Positions 10,201 through 17,867 of a stretch of 64,000 bases of DNA are shown one piece after another. Source of the stretch: Acidobacteria bacterium Ga0077551 (GTDB lineage Bacteria > Pseudomonadota > Alphaproteobacteria > Caulobacterales > Hyphomonadaceae). The DNA is taken from positions 182,082-246,081 of the forward strand of contig LNFC01000023.1 of NCBI GenBank assembly GCA_001464545.1. The letters run 5' to 3'. The notes under the pieces were generated by a model that worked only from the letters and a program-made list of their open reading frames with translations, had not been told where the DNA came from and made no database searches. Both the position numbers and the translations under genes were made by a program. Positions within the stretch are counted from its first letter, which is position 1. Every line of letters starts with the position of its first letter.

Positions 10201-11834
10201 GGGAGGGCGGGCAGCTGCCCGGCTTCAAGGTGACCGAACTGATCGCGAAGCTGCGCCATGCCACGCCCGGCGTGACGTTGATCTCGCCGCCGCCGCACCA
10301 CGACATCTATTCCATCGAAGACCTCGCCCAGCTGATCTACGACCTGAAGCAGATCAACCCGGATTGCCGGGTCTGCGTGAAGCTTGTGGCGCAGTCCGGT
10401 GTCGGCACGGTTGCGGCGGGTGTCGCCAAGGCGAAGGCCGACATCATCCTGATCGCCGGCGGTGTCGGCGGCACAGGTGCGAGCCCGCAGACTTCGATCA
10501 AGTATGCGGGTCTGCCCTGGGAGATCGGCCTCGCCGAAACGCACCAGGTGCTGTCTCTCAACAATCTGCGCGACAAGATCACCTTGCGCACGGACGGCGG
10601 GCTTCGCACCGGGCGCGACATTGTCATTGCGGCGATGCTGGGCGCGGAAGAGTATGGCATCGGCACGGCGTCGCTGGTGGCGATGGGCTGCATCATGGTG
10701 CGCCAGTGCCATTCGAACACCTGCCCGGTCGGCGTCTGCACGCAGGACGAAGCGCTTCGCGCGCGCTTCTCCGGTTCGCCTGACAAGGTCGTCAACCTGA
10801 TGAGCTTCATTGCCGAGGACGTGCGCGAAATCCTCGCCTCGCTCGGACTGAAATCTCTCGACCAGGCCATCGGCCGCACGGACCTGCTCAAACAGGTCAG
10901 CCGCGGCGCCTCGCACCTGGATGATCTCGATCTCAATCCGCTCCTCGTGCAGGTCGATACCGACACGCCGGTCGTCTACAAGCCGAACCGCCGTGAGCCG
11001 GTGCCGGACACGCTCGACGCGCAGATCCTGCGCGACGCTGAGCCCTTCTTCGAGCGCGGCGAGAAAATGCAGCTGGAATACGGCGTGCAGAATACGATGC
11101 GGGCCATTGGCGCGCGGGCGAGTTCGCGCATCACGCGCAAGTTCGGCATGCAGTCGCTGCCTGAAGGGCGTTTGCACATCCGGCTCGAAGGCTCTGCCGG
11201 CCAGTCGCTCGGCGCGTTCAGCGTGCAGGGCCTGCTGCTGGAAGTGCTCGGCGATGCCAACGACTATGTCGGTAAGGGCCTCTCGGGCGCGACGATCGTG
11301 GTCACCCCGCGTCCGCGTGACCGGCGCTCCGCGATCGGCGATGCGATCATCGGCAACACCTGCCTCTATGGCGCCACTGCCGGCAAGCTGTTTGCGGCGG
11401 GCACGGCCGGCGTGCGCTTTGCCGTGCGCAACTCGGGCGCAAAGACGGTGGTCGAAGGTTGCGGCGCGAATGGCTGCGAATACATGACCAATGGCCGCGC
11501 GGTGATCCTTGGCCCGGTCGGCGACAATTTCGGCGCGGGCATGACCGGCGGGGCGGCCTTCGTCTGGGATCCGTCCAGCCGCTTCCATCAGGTCGTCAAT
11601 CCGGACTCGATCGATTGGTATCCGCTCATCGACATGGCGGACGAGCATGTCGGCGAAGCCAAGGCGCTGATCGAGGAGCACGCCAAGCGCACGGGTTCAC
11701 TGCGCGCCAAGGACCTGCTCGACAACTGGGAGACGACCCTCAGCCAGATGCTGATGATCGTGCCGAAGGAAGTCGCCGCGATGCTGCTCGCCCGAAAACC
11801 GCCCTCGAAAAAGAAACAGGCCGAGCGGGCTTAG
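7296..11834 (+). CDS. gltB: Glutamate synthase (NADPH) large/alpha subunit
   Basis: A 1512-residue amidotransferase that hydrolyses glutamine and channels ammonia to 2-oxoglutarate at the FMN site. Cys30, in DACGVG after a short propeptide, is the expected N-terminal nucleophile of the class II glutaminase domain (30 to about 430). The central domain, the FMN/synthase domain (KPGEGGQLPG, GGVGGTGASP), the 3Fe-4S cysteines (CIMVRQCHSNTCPVGVC) and the C-terminal beta-helix (GANGCEYMTNG) follow in order. It is co-transcribed with gltD. A stem-loop lies 30 bp after the stop. Confidence 0.98.
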   Translation: MSDYVKQYEANRQKLIDGHSYNPEDEKDACGVGLVVSLDGKPKREIVAMGIAALKNVWHRGAVDADGKTGDGAGIRLDVPQDFFREHVSRTGHNPTDDRICVGQIFLPRTDFAAQEAGRTIVEREVLRSGFYIYGWRQPPVDVSVIGQKAKDTRPAIEQIMFRDARGRSTEDMERELYICRRRIERRAREASIPSFYVCSLNHKSLIYKGMFLAADIDNFYLDLRDERFVSAFAIYHQRYSTNTFPQWALAQPFRMIAHNGEINTLRGNKNWMKSHEIRMVSEAYGDNVDDIKPIIPDGTSDSGALDAVWEMLCKSGRSAPMAKAMLIPEAWSKRESVMPMAHRALYDYCNSVMEPWDGPAGIAAFDGRWAVAGLDRNGLRPLRYALTTDGILAVGSETGMCPLGDHEIARRGSIPAGGMIAADLETGKFYDHREIVDHLAAKAPYEEWLQAVVELEPEIGPGPEPVLFSREELLRRQTAAGFTLETLELILAPMAESAKEAIGSMGDDTAPAVLSSAYRPMSHFFRQNFSQVTNPPIDPLREGRVMSLRTRFKNLGNVLDTDKSQQEVFVLESPVLTTGMYERMHTRLGLGTEVIDCTFAADDVTAEGAALKDALERIRREAEEAVRAGREHIILTDEHQSATRIAVPMILATGAVHSHLVAQGLRTFCSITVRSAECLDTHYFAVLIGVGATCVNAYLAQDAIADRHARGLLGDLSLGQAVKNFKDAVEAGLLKIISKMGISVISSYRGGYNFEALGLSRALVADYFPGMSSRISGLGLAGLEENALVRHQKAFDEDVISLPVGGFYRLRASDELHALDGTLIHTLQAACDRGDYAIYRKYVDAVHARDPIQLRDLLDFKAAGEPIPLSQVQSINEIRKRFVTPGMSLGALSPEAHGTLNVAMNRIGAKSVSGEGGEDRARYRPLPNGDNMNSAVKQIASGRFGVTAEYLNECREIEIKVAQGAKPGEGGQLPGFKVTELIAKLRHATPGVTLISPPPHHDIYSIEDLAQLIYDLKQINPDCRVCVKLVAQSGVGTVAAGVAKAKADIILIAGGVGGTGASPQTSIKYAGLPWEIGLAETHQVLSLNNLRDKITLRTDGGLRTGRDIVIAAMLGAEEYGIGTASLVAMGCIMVRQCHSNTCPVGVCTQDEALRARFSGSPDKVVNLMSFIAEDVREILASLGLKSLDQAIGRTDLLKQVSRGASHLDDLDLNPLLVQVDTDTPVVYKPNRREPVPDTLDAQILRDAEPFFERGEKMQLEYGVQNTMRAIGARASSRITRKFGMQSLPEGRLHIRLEGSAGQSLGAFSVQGLLLEVLGDANDYVGKGLSGATIVVTPRPRDRRSAIGDAIIGNTCLYGATAGKLFAAGTAGVRFAVRNSGAKTVVEGCGANGCEYMTNGRAVILGPVGDNFGAGMTGGAAFVWDPSSRFHQVVNPDSIDWYPLIDMADEHVGEAKALIEEHAKRTGSLRAKDLLDNWETTLSQMLMIVPKEVAAMLLARKPPSKKKQAERA

Positions 11835-11862
11835 TTTTCCGCAGCCTTGTTCACCGCCCAAT

Positions 11863-11892
11863 GACCCCTGCACGACATCGTGTGGGGGTCTT
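11863..11892 (+). terminator. Stem-loop after gltB, probable terminator
   Basis: Positions 11863-11874 pair with 11879-11890 (12 bp including two G-U pairs) around a 4-nt loop (ACAT). The hairpin is followed by TT and then a further T-run ten bases on. It sits 29 bp after the gltB stop. The weak immediate U-tract lowers certainty. Its right arm overlaps the first bases of repeat copy A. Confidence 0.5.
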
Positions 11893-12307
11893 GAATCCCT
11901 GAATTTTTCATAGATCCGTGGGCGGAGGTGTTGCGCAAGGTTTGCCGGTGGATTTCGTATCTGCCTGACGGAGCAGAGTTTTATCTTGCCGAAGCTTCCC
12001 TATTGGCGGGCATAAGTCCTCTCATTTCTTCGCCAGAGCGCCTCATCCTGTTGCAGGCATTGCATTCCGGATGGCGATTTTTTCTCATTGATTCTCACTT
12101 TTTATCACTTTGTATCGATCCGCTATCGCTGGCTCTCGGCGTGTCGGATTTCGGCCTTTGGCCTCTATACGACCTGCGAATATGGGGGTGAGGCGGAGTA
12201 TAGTCCCGGCTGAAGGCGTGCGGCGCAAGTTCCGGCGGCTTTTCTTGCAGCGCGTTGATGCGCCTGCGGATTTTGTTTCCGCAGGACGCACATTTCGTTG
12301 CACAAGT
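11886..12307. repeat. 420-bp dispersed intergenic repeat, copy A
   Basis: This fills most of the 489-bp gap between gltB and the convergent DUF4349 gene. It aligns end to end with 37261-37678. Shared blocks include GGGTCTTGAATCC at the left edge, GATCCGTGGGCGGAGGTGTT, GCCTCATCCTGTTGCAGGC, TATCGATC plus GCTATCGCTGG, and TCGGATTTCGGCCTTTGGCC. Frames are broken by single-base indels between copies, so it looks non-coding or decayed. No transposase or terminal inverted repeat was seen. Function unknown. Confidence 0.88.
12143..12173. other. Conserved nested hairpin inside repeat copy A
   Basis: GTCGGAT (12143-12149) faces ATACGAC (12167-12173) with one mismatch. Inside it, GGCC (12153-12156) pairs with GGCC (12160-12163) around a TTT loop, with 3-nt internal loops on both sides. 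The same structure, with a perfect outer stem, is found in copy B at 37518-37548. This is the best conserved part of the repeat. Confidence 0.7.
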
Positions 12308-12323
12308 CAGATGTTGCGGGGGC

Positions 12324-13226
12324 TCAAGCCGCTGGCGGCTTCTTCCGCCGGATACGCGGCCAGATCAGGCGCAGCCAGATCCAGAGCAGGGCCCCGATAA
12401 GGATCAGCCAAGGCAGGCCCACTGCAAAGGCGGTGACGACCGCCGCAACCGCGCTCGCGAGGTTGTAGAAGAAGCTGCCGAACGCATGGCCGAGCGGCTC
12501 CAGCGCGCCTTGCGACAGCGGGTCGGTCTTCGTCTCGTAGCCAACGGAGAGCTGGCTCATGTTGACGCGCTGGCGCAGCGCTGCGAGGCTGGAGGTCAGC
12601 GAGTCGATCTCGCCGTTGACGCGGGCGAGCTCACGCTGGGTCTCCAGCAATTCGCCCAGATTGCCAGGCCGGTCGGCCAGCAATTCCTCGATACGTTCCT
12701 GGAGCAGGATCTGCGCCTTCAGGCGCGCATCGGTGTCGATGATCGTGACGGTCAAATCTTCGGCCGTGGTCTGACGGTTTGTGACTTCGCCCTTCACGGC
12801 TTCGGCTTCCGCTTCGATGCCACCGAGGAACGTGTTGATCCAGACGGGCGTCGCCCGGATGTTCAAGGAGGCAGAGGCTTGATCTTCAGAATAGGCATTC
12901 AGCCAGGAATTGGTGACCACGCAAACGGCCGGCCCGGCCTTGTTGCAAGCGTCGATATGGGCCTGCATCGTAGGCTCAATGGCCGCCACCGGAATGCGCA
13001 GACCGATCGAATGGGAATAGGCGATGTATTGTACGGCGCCGGCAGTTTCCGGCGCAGCTTCGCCGCCCTCAGCAGCGACCGCCTCTTCCATCGGCGCGTC
13101 GGCCATCTTCATGGCTTCCGGCGGCGGCGCCATGGCCGGGCTCGACTCGTAGGCGCGGTCTGACGCGCCGCAGGCGGCCAGCACGATGGCTGACGCGGCG
13201 GCAGCAAGCGAAACTCGGAATTTCAT
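12324..13226 (-). CDS. DUF4349-type lipoprotein
   Basis: A 300-residue envelope protein. The N terminus (MKFRVSLAAAASAIVLAAC) is a lipoprotein signal with lipobox LAAC. A conserved DUF4349-like domain follows, with a predicted coiled coil (roughly 195-245: LQERIEELLADR...LETQRELARVNGEI). A C-terminal membrane segment (about 265-290) ends in a basic RIRRKK tail. DUF4349 proteins have no established function. The start at 13226 was chosen for the signal peptide and its GGGAGGA site. Its stop lies 17 bp from repeat copy A. Confidence 0.8.
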   Translation of the reverse strand: MKFRVSLAAAASAIVLAACGASDRAYESSPAMAPPPEAMKMADAPMEEAVAAEGGEAAPETAGAVQYIAYSHSIGLRIPVAAIEPTMQAHIDACNKAGPAVCVVTNSWLNAYSEDQASASLNIRATPVWINTFLGGIEAEAEAVKGEVTNRQTTAEDLTVTIIDTDARLKAQILLQERIEELLADRPGNLGELLETQRELARVNGEIDSLTSSLAALRQRVNMSQLSVGYETKTDPLSQGALEPLGHAFGSFFYNLASAVAAVVTAFAVGLPWLILIGALLWIWLRLIWPRIRRKKPPAA

Positions 13227-13322
13227 GGATGTGGTCCTCCCCGGAATACCCAAGCGGGCACTCACGCACCAACGCCCTGAAAATGGCAATAGGGCGCCGC
13301 TTTCAGGGAGAGTTCGCGCTTT

Positions 13323-14870
13323 TCAAGGCCGGAAGGAAATTCGGCGCTCACCCGCTTCGATGGCGCGCTGGGCGTGTCCCACAAAATCGACCAGCAGCGA
13401 GCGCGTCTCGCGCGGGTCGATGATCTCCTCGGCGAGGAAACTCTCGGCGGTGCGGAAGGGCGAGCGGATGGCTTCGAACTTCTTGTAGAGCGCCGCCTTC
13501 AGCTCCTCAGGGTTTTCCGCCTCGGACAGCTCCTTGCGGAACGCCGCCTCGATACCGCCCGCCATCGGCAGCGAGCCCCAGTCACCGCTCGGCCAGCAAT
13601 AGCGCCACTTGGTCTTCGACTGGTTCATCATCGCCGAACCTGCGAGCCCGTAAGCCTTGCGGATGACCACGGAGCAGACAGGCACCTCGGCCTGGTAGAC
13701 CGCCGTCATGGCGCGCACGCCGGCGCGGGTGACGCCGGCGGTTTCCGCTTTCACGCCAACCGCGAAGCCGGGGCAATCGACGAAGTGGATGACCGGCAGA
13801 TGGAAGGTCGAGCAGAGATCCATATGGCGCGTGACCTTGTCGCAGACATCCGCGGTCCAGGCCCCATCGAGGAAGAAGGGGTCGCCGGCCATGATGCCGA
13901 CCGCGTAGCCATCGATGCGCGCAAGTCCGGTGACGATGCCGCGCCCCCAGTCATGGCCGATTTCGAAGAAGCTGCCCCGGTCGACGGCCGCCTCGATGAT
14001 CTTGCGCGGCTTGTAGGGCGTACGCCCATCCTTCGGCACGAGGGAGATCAGGCTCTCCTCCTTGCGTTTCGGATCATCCGTAGGCTGAAGGCGCTCGGGC
14101 AGGTGATGCACGGATGGGGGCAGGTAGGAGAGGAAACGCCGCGCCGCCGCGAAGGCATCCGCTTCGCTGTCGACGACATTGTCCACGGTGCCGTTCTGGC
14201 CCTGGATCTTCCAGCCGCCCAGTTCTTCCTTGGTGACATTCTCGCCGAGGGCGATGGCGACCGGCGGCCCGGCCACGAACACCTGGCTGAGCTCCTTGAC
14301 CATGATCGAGAAATGGCTGGCCGCGACCCGGCCGGCGCCCATCCCGGCGCACGGACCCAGCGCCAGCGAGACGAACGGCACCTGCGACAGGCCGGTCACG
14401 ATCTCGTTCCATCCCGGCGTCTCGGGGATATAGGTCCGCGGGTCTTTCTCCAGCGCCTTGACGGAGCCGCCGCCGCCTGTGCCGTCGATCATCTGGACCA
14501 GCGGCATCCGGTACTCGGTCGCCATCTTGATCATCTGGACCATCTTTTGCCAGATCGAGGCGTCGGACGCCCCGCCGCGCACGGTAAAGTCATCGGCCAG
14601 AATCACCACCGGCCGGCCCTCGAGCCGGGCCCGCCCGGTGACCGAGGTGGACGGCGTGAAGGCGGCCAGCTCGTCATCCGGCCCATACGTGGCCTTGCCG
14701 GCAATCTTGCCGATCTCATGGAAACTGCCGGGATCGGCCAGGAACGCCACGCGCTCCCGCACGGTCAGCTTGCCCCGCCCCCGCTGGCGTTCGACGGGTT
14801 CTTCCCCGCCCATGTGTTCGGCCAGGCGCTCGCGCCGGCGCAGCTCTTCGATCGACTTTTCCCAACTCAT
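13323..14870 (-). CDS. Acyl-CoA carboxylase, carboxyltransferase (beta) subunit
   Basis: A 515-residue carboxyltransferase of the propionyl-/methylcrotonyl-CoA carboxylase type, which moves CO2 from biotin to an acyl-CoA. Both crotonase-like halves are present. The N half carries GGASDASIWQKM, MIDGTGGGGSV and GPCAGMGAGR; the C half carries the FVDCPGFAVG and RKAYGLAGSAMM motifs. No biotin-carboxylase/BCCP gene is nearby, so the partner subunit must be encoded elsewhere. Substrate (propionyl, methylcrotonyl or other) cannot be decided from sequence alone. It is divergent from the SCP2 gene. Confidence 0.9.
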   Translation of the reverse strand: MSWEKSIEELRRRERLAEHMGGEEPVERQRGRGKLTVRERVAFLADPGSFHEIGKIAGKATYGPDDELAAFTPSTSVTGRARLEGRPVVILADDFTVRGGASDASIWQKMVQMIKMATEYRMPLVQMIDGTGGGGSVKALEKDPRTYIPETPGWNEIVTGLSQVPFVSLALGPCAGMGAGRVAASHFSIMVKELSQVFVAGPPVAIALGENVTKEELGGWKIQGQNGTVDNVVDSEADAFAAARRFLSYLPPSVHHLPERLQPTDDPKRKEESLISLVPKDGRTPYKPRKIIEAAVDRGSFFEIGHDWGRGIVTGLARIDGYAVGIMAGDPFFLDGAWTADVCDKVTRHMDLCSTFHLPVIHFVDCPGFAVGVKAETAGVTRAGVRAMTAVYQAEVPVCSVVIRKAYGLAGSAMMNQSKTKWRYCWPSGDWGSLPMAGGIEAAFRKELSEAENPEELKAALYKKFEAIRSPFRTAESFLAEEIIDPRETRSLLVDFVGHAQRAIEAGERRISFRP

Positions 14871-14983
14871 GGCTGACAGGTGATCGCCTTGCCGCCGCGC
14901 CCGTCAACGGGAATCTTCTTGCTCCGCGCGCGCCGGTTTGCTTTATCCCCCTCCAGACCCAATTCCCAAGGAGGAACACCCGG

Positions 14984-15289
14984 ATGGATCTCGCACAACT
15001 GACTGCCCGCGCTTCGGAAGCCCTTTCCGGTGGCAGCGATTTCAAGAAAAAGGTGAAGTTCGATTTCGGCAGCGTCGGCAAGCTGCTGATCGACGGCGCC
15101 AATGGCAAGGTCGACAATTCCGACGATCCGGCGGATGCCACCATTTCCGTCACCTGGGACGACTTCGCAAAGATCTCCTCCGGCGCGATGGACCCGACCA
15201 TGGCCTTCATGCAGGGCAAGCTGAAAGTTGCCGGCGACATGTCGGTCGCGATGCAGCTCCAGAGCCTGATGAAAAAGCTTGCCGGCTGA
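14984..15289 (+). CDS. SCP2 sterol-carrier-type lipid-binding protein
   Basis: A 101-residue protein consisting of a single SCP2 domain, a hydrophobic pocket that binds fatty acyl-CoAs or sterol-like lipids. The pattern KFDFGSVGKLLIDG, then DATISVTWDDFAKISSGAMDP and FMQGKLKVAGDM, is diagnostic. A strong AAGGAGGA site precedes ATG 14984. It has its own intrinsic terminator and sits at the head of a run of lipid/acyl-CoA genes, in keeping with a lipid-carrier role. Confidence 0.93.
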   Translation: MDLAQLTARASEALSGGSDFKKKVKFDFGSVGKLLIDGANGKVDNSDDPADATISVTWDDFAKISSGAMDPTMAFMQGKLKVAGDMSVAMQLQSLMKKLAG

Positions 15290-15320
15290 TCCGGCTTGCC
15301 CAAAGGCATTGACCTGAGAG

Positions 15321-15354
15321 GCCGCCCGGAGACACCTTCGGGCGGCTTTTCCTT
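15321..15354 (+). terminator. Intrinsic terminator after SCP2 gene
   Basis: GCCGCCCG (15321-15328) pairs with CGGGCGGC (15339-15346), extended inward by a G-U and an A-T pair. TTTTCCTTTT follows directly. It lies 32 bp downstream of the SCP2 stop. Confidence 0.85.
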
Positions 15355-15371
15355 TTCGGGACAGGTGATCG

Positions 15372-16322
15372 ATGGCTGACGCACCGGCAAGACAATCGGG
15401 TTTCGTGACCCTGAAGGGCAATCCCGCGCCCGAGGGCGCCGCTGTCGTCTGGTTCAAGGGCAGCGGCGGCCGCGAATTGCGCGCCTGCGCGGCGCCGGCC
15501 CTGTCCGCCACCAAGCCGCGCGGCACCGTGATTGTCTGCCCGGGCCGGACCGAGTTCATCGAAAAGTATTTCGAGGTCGGCCGTGAACTCCAGAAGATGG
15601 GCTTTGCGGTGCTGATCCTTGACTGGCCCGGCCAGGGCTTTTCGGAGCGCCTGCTCGACGACAGCAAGAAGGGACATATCGACCGGTTCGAGACCTTCAT
15701 GGGCGCGCTGGCGAATGGCCTTGAAGAACTGAAGGACCGCCTGCCGCGGCCGCACGTCTGCCTCGCGCACTCGATGGGCGGCGCGATTGCGCTGGCCGCC
15801 ATCGCCCAGGATTTCGTCAGGGTCGAGGCCGCCGCCTTCGTTTCGCCGATGTGGGGTTTGAAGTCCAAGTTCTTCGGGATGAGCTATCTGGTCTGGGCGA
15901 TGCGCGCCACCGGCCGCTCCGGCGATTATGCCATCCAGCCCGGTCCGCCGGAAAAGTTCGAAGCCAATATCGTCACGCACGACAAGCGGCGCTGGGAATT
16001 GCAGCGCGACCTGATCGATGCGGCGCCCGATCTCGAGCTTGGCCCGGTCACGTGGGGTTGGCTCGGCGCCTCCCTCGATATCCTGGCCACGTTCACGAAG
16101 CCGAAAGCCCTGTCGCGGGTGGGCATTCCTGTGTTCGTGGCCTCCGCCTCGGAAGAGAAGCTGGTCGACAATGCCAGCCATGTCGAAATCTGCCGCCGCC
16201 TGAAGGATTGCGACCACATAACGGTCGAAGGCGCCATGCATGAAATCCTGATGGAGACCGACGACCGGCGAGCGGAATTCTGGGCCGGTTTCCAACGCCT
16301 GTTGAAGCGGGCAGGAATCTGA
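15372..16322 (+). CDS. Alpha/beta hydrolase, lysophospholipase/monoacylglycerol lipase-like
   Basis: A 316-residue serine hydrolase of the lysophospholipase group (Hydrolase_4 type). The oxyanion region reads VIVCPGRTEFIEKY, the nucleophile elbow is AHSMGG with Ser134, the acid is probably in SEEKLVD and the histidine in GAMHEIL near the C terminus. No signal peptide is visible, so it is cytoplasmic. The next gene, an acyl-CoA synthetase, starts 36 bp downstream; the pair would release and activate fatty acids, though that link is inferred. Confidence 0.87.
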   Translation: MADAPARQSGFVTLKGNPAPEGAAVVWFKGSGGRELRACAAPALSATKPRGTVIVCPGRTEFIEKYFEVGRELQKMGFAVLILDWPGQGFSERLLDDSKKGHIDRFETFMGALANGLEELKDRLPRPHVCLAHSMGGAIALAAIAQDFVRVEAAAFVSPMWGLKSKFFGMSYLVWAMRATGRSGDYAIQPGPPEKFEANIVTHDKRRWELQRDLIDAAPDLELGPVTWGWLGASLDILATFTKPKALSRVGIPVFVASASEEKLVDNASHVEICRRLKDCDHITVEGAMHEILMETDDRRAEFWAGFQRLLKRAGI

Positions 16323-16358
16323 CCGTCCGCCTACAGATAAAAATATTGGAGGAATGAC

Positions 16359-17816
16359 ATGGCGCTGATTTCACTGTCCCGCATCGTGGCGCATTGGACG
16401 GCGGTGCAGCCCGCCCGGACGGCGCTCGTCCATGAAGGGGCGAGCCTCACCTGGGGCGAACTCGAGGCGCGCACCAACCGCCTTGCCCGCGCCTATCAGG
16501 CCCTCGGCGTCAAGAAGGACGACTTCGTCACCATCGCGCTGCCCAACGGCATCGAGTTTTTCGAGGCCTGCCTCGCGACCTGGAAAGCCGGCGCCACGCC
16601 GCAGCCGGTCTCCTCGCGTCTGCCGAAGTTCGAGCGCGACCAGATTGTGGAAGTCGGCGCGCCGAGCCTGGTGGTGGGCGTGGAGCCCGGGGAGTATACG
16701 CCGGTCCCGTGTCTCCCGGTGGGCTACAGGCCGGACAGCAACCTCGGCAATACGCCGCTGCCGGAAGTCACGTCCGTCAGCTACAAGGCGATGACCTCCG
16801 GCGGCTCCACCGGCCGGCCCAAGCTGATCGTGTCGAAGGCGCCCGCTGCCTCTGATCCGGATGTGCCGCTGCTCGAGATCCCCCAGCAGGGCTGCATGCT
16901 GATCCCCGGCCCGCTCTATCATAACGGGCCCTTCCTCTGGGCCATGACGGCCCTGTTCAAGGGCTGCACCGTGGTCGTCACCACGCGCTTCGATGCCGAG
17001 GAGACGCTGCGCCTGATCGAGACCCACAAGGTGGATGTCGTCTACATGGTGCCGACCATGATGCGCCGCATCTGGGCGCTGCCGGAGGAGGTCCGTACAC
17101 GGTATGATCTCTCCAGCCTCAAGGCCCTCTGGCACCTTGCGGCCCCGTGCCCGCCCTGGCTCAAGGAGTGCTTCATCGAATGGCTCGGCCCGGAGGTGAT
17201 CTGGGAACTGTACGGCGGCACGGAAGGGCAGGGCTCTACCACCATTCAGGGTACGGAATGGCTGAAGCACAAGGGCTCGGTCGGCAAGCCCGTCGAGACC
17301 TGCGAGATGAAAGTGTTGGGCGAAGGCGGCGAGACGTTGCCGCATGGCAAGGTCGGCGAAGTCTTCATCCGCCCGCTCGCCGGCGCCGGCACGACCTATC
17401 ACTATATCGGCGCCGAAGCGAAATCGATCGAAGGCGGCTGGGAAAGCCTCGGCGACATGGGCTGGATGGACGCCGACGGGTATCTCTACCTGACGGACCG
17501 CCTCTCCGACATGATCCTCGTCGGCGGCGCCAATATCTACCCGGCCGAAGTGGAGGCCGCGCTCGATGCCTTTCCCGGCGTGCGCTCCTCCGCCGTCATC
17601 GGCCTGCCGGACGACGACATGGGCGCGCGCCTGCACGCGGTCATCGACCGCCCTGATGGCCCCGCAGACCCGAGAGCCATGGAGGCCCATCTCGCCGAGC
17701 GCCTTGTGCGCTACAAGGTGCCGAAGAGCTTCGAATATGTGGACGAACCCGTCCGCGACGATGCCGGCAAGGTCCGCCGCAAGGCCCTTAGGGAAGCCCG
17801 CCTCGCCACCTCTTGA
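16359..17816 (+). CDS. AMP-dependent acyl-CoA synthetase
   Basis: A 485-residue ANL-superfamily ligase that activates a carboxylic acid through an acyl-adenylate to the CoA thioester. The P-loop-like motif is TSGGSTGRPKL (about 147-157), with ELYGGTEGQG as the adenine-binding motif and the hinge region LYLTDRLSDMILVGG. It is somewhat shorter than typical FadD. A GGAGG site precedes ATG 16359. It lies between a lipase-like hydrolase and a quinone oxidoreductase gene. Exact acyl substrate unknown. Confidence 0.9.
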   Translation: MALISLSRIVAHWTAVQPARTALVHEGASLTWGELEARTNRLARAYQALGVKKDDFVTIALPNGIEFFEACLATWKAGATPQPVSSRLPKFERDQIVEVGAPSLVVGVEPGEYTPVPCLPVGYRPDSNLGNTPLPEVTSVSYKAMTSGGSTGRPKLIVSKAPAASDPDVPLLEIPQQGCMLIPGPLYHNGPFLWAMTALFKGCTVVVTTRFDAEETLRLIETHKVDVVYMVPTMMRRIWALPEEVRTRYDLSSLKALWHLAAPCPPWLKECFIEWLGPEVIWELYGGTEGQGSTTIQGTEWLKHKGSVGKPVETCEMKVLGEGGETLPHGKVGEVFIRPLAGAGTTYHYIGAEAKSIEGGWESLGDMGWMDADGYLYLTDRLSDMILVGGANIYPAEVEAALDAFPGVRSSAVIGLPDDDMGARLHAVIDRPDGPADPRAMEAHLAERLVRYKVPKSFEYVDEPVRDDAGKVRRKALREARLATS

Positions 17817-17867
17817 CTTCCCCTAGGGCGCGGCCCGCCTCGTGCCGCAAACAAGGGAGACACGACC

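Noticed and set aside
7161..11681. 1506-codon open frame antisense to gltB
   Set aside because: It mirrors gltB exactly. High third-position GC removes stops from this antisense frame. Its product is low-complexity Arg/Ala/His-rich and has no recognisable domain.
11928..12191. Small ORFs inside repeat copy A
   Set aside because: Short stretches resemble copy B peptides, but a one-base indel near the conserved hairpin shifts the frame between copies, arguing against a maintained protein.
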